Assembly: GCF_001029285.1 (NCBI RefSeq) | Contig: NZ_LDZY01000007.1 | Span: forward strand, 186,001 to 250,000 | From: Desulfosporosinus acididurans | GTDB lineage: Bacteria > Bacillota > Desulfitobacteriia > Desulfitobacteriales > Desulfitobacteriaceae | Direction: 5' to 3' | DNA length: 64,000 bases | Part shown: positions 63,615 through 64,000 of the stretch, piece after piece | Numbering within the stretch: position 1 is the first letter of the stretch | How the letters are laid out: every line of letters starts with the position of its first letter | Made by a program: the position numbers and the translations under genes | The notes under the pieces: generated by a model | Seen by the model: the letters and a program-made list of their open reading frames with translations, nothing else | Told to the model about the DNA's origin: nothing | Databases searched by the model: none

Positions 63615-63930
63615 TAAAAGTAAAGTGAAAATGCCCACCTGCGAGAGCGGGGTTAAAAACCAAATAATCTAAACGACTTTGCAAATCCAGGGCGTGTTGC
63701 TCTGGGTTTTTACAATTTGTAGAGGTACGGTGGTATAATTAGGAAAAGAGAGCGGTTAGGACTGGCCCGGACGCCAATTTCGTACACTCCCCGATCCTCA
63801 ATCTTAAATACCCAGTATTTTACAAAACCTAGCCGCTGGTTATCTGACGAACTCTTTAAATCCCGCAGGATGGGATGTCCTTACCTATCCAAAGGCGCTC
63901 AGAGAACTGGGGAGGTGAGGGGATGGGTTA
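63615..63930 (+). repeat. R2 copy 6 followed by R1 copy 12
   Basis: CCCACCTGCGAGAGCGGGG, terminator 63684-63710, GGTATAATTAGG; then at about 63785 an R1 unit (CTCTTTAAATCCCGCAGGAT, GGATGTCCTTACCTATCC, GGGGAGGTGAGGGGATGGG). Array continues towards the window end; 63931-64000 has no gene. Confidence 0.8.
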
Positions 63931-64000
63931 TAGAGGAGTGTTAGGTGTTGGGAACCAGATGGTAATCGGGCTAGCGGGATGATTCAGTTAGCATGAGATA

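Noticed and set aside
15100-64000. A classical integron
   Set aside because: No integron integrase in the window, and RYYYAAC/GTTRRRY core sites are not consistently placed in the repeats. Kept only as a hypothesis of a cassette-like system.

Overview
The window looks like a low-GC Gram-positive anaerobe of the Clostridia, most likely close to Desulfosporosinus or Desulfitobacterium. The reasons are GGAGG-type ribosome sites with frequent TTG and GTG starts, cell-wall-binding-repeat surface proteins, active selenocysteine use and large serine recombinases. It reads as an accessory, mobile-element-rich region. No rRNA, tRNA or CRISPR array was recognised.

Layout. (1) 1-3.8 kb: end of a membrane protein gene, then a tandem pair of large serine recombinases. 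A closely similar pair lies at 34.2-37.4 kb in the same orientation, so the two pairs bracket about 30 kb. (2) 3.8-14.7 kb: a selenium and metal cluster. Five genes read through six in-frame TGA codons: selD, two thioredoxin-like proteins, a DUF5714-DUF2284 protein with two TGA codons, and a CopZ-like metallochaperone. Every one of these TGA codons is followed 10-16 bases later by a short hairpin, and most loops begin with GG, as expected of bacterial SECIS elements. Around them are a LysR regulator, a TSUP transporter, a J-domain protein, a MetE/UROD-like protein, a mercury-type MerR, a CooT-like protein and a NiCoT nickel/cobalt permease. I infer a selenoprotein-based system for handling a metal or organometal. 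It resembles what I recall as the Sao (selenocysteine-assisted organometal) families.

(3) 15-20 kb and 57-64 kb: two blocks of small, mostly unknown genes, all on the + strand, separated by copies of two repeat families. R1 is a C-rich/G-rich imperfect palindrome of about 130 bp. R2 carries a terminator followed by a promoter-like sequence. The layout resembles a gene-cassette array, but no integrase is present. (4) 20-31 kb: conflict-type genes, namely an ABC-three-component operon with two frameshifts, a diadenylate cyclase behind a highly structured RNA candidate, and an hsdS gene cut by a 1.5-kb IS. (5) 32-41 kb: a Crp-like regulator, an SDR enzyme, a VOC protein, the second recombinase pair, and a DUF262/DUF1524 plus HEPN-like pair. 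(6) 41.6-50.6 kb: a visibly GC-richer island with an AgrC/LytTR two-component pair and two cell-wall-binding surface proteins, one of them switched out of frame. (7) 50.6-57 kb: regulator/transporter and TetR/SDR pairs set in a mosaic of recombinase, IS and hairpin-repeat fragments.

Many genes outside the selenium cluster are broken by single-base length changes, mostly in short homopolymer runs. Sequencing error and genuine decay cannot be told apart from the sequence alone.
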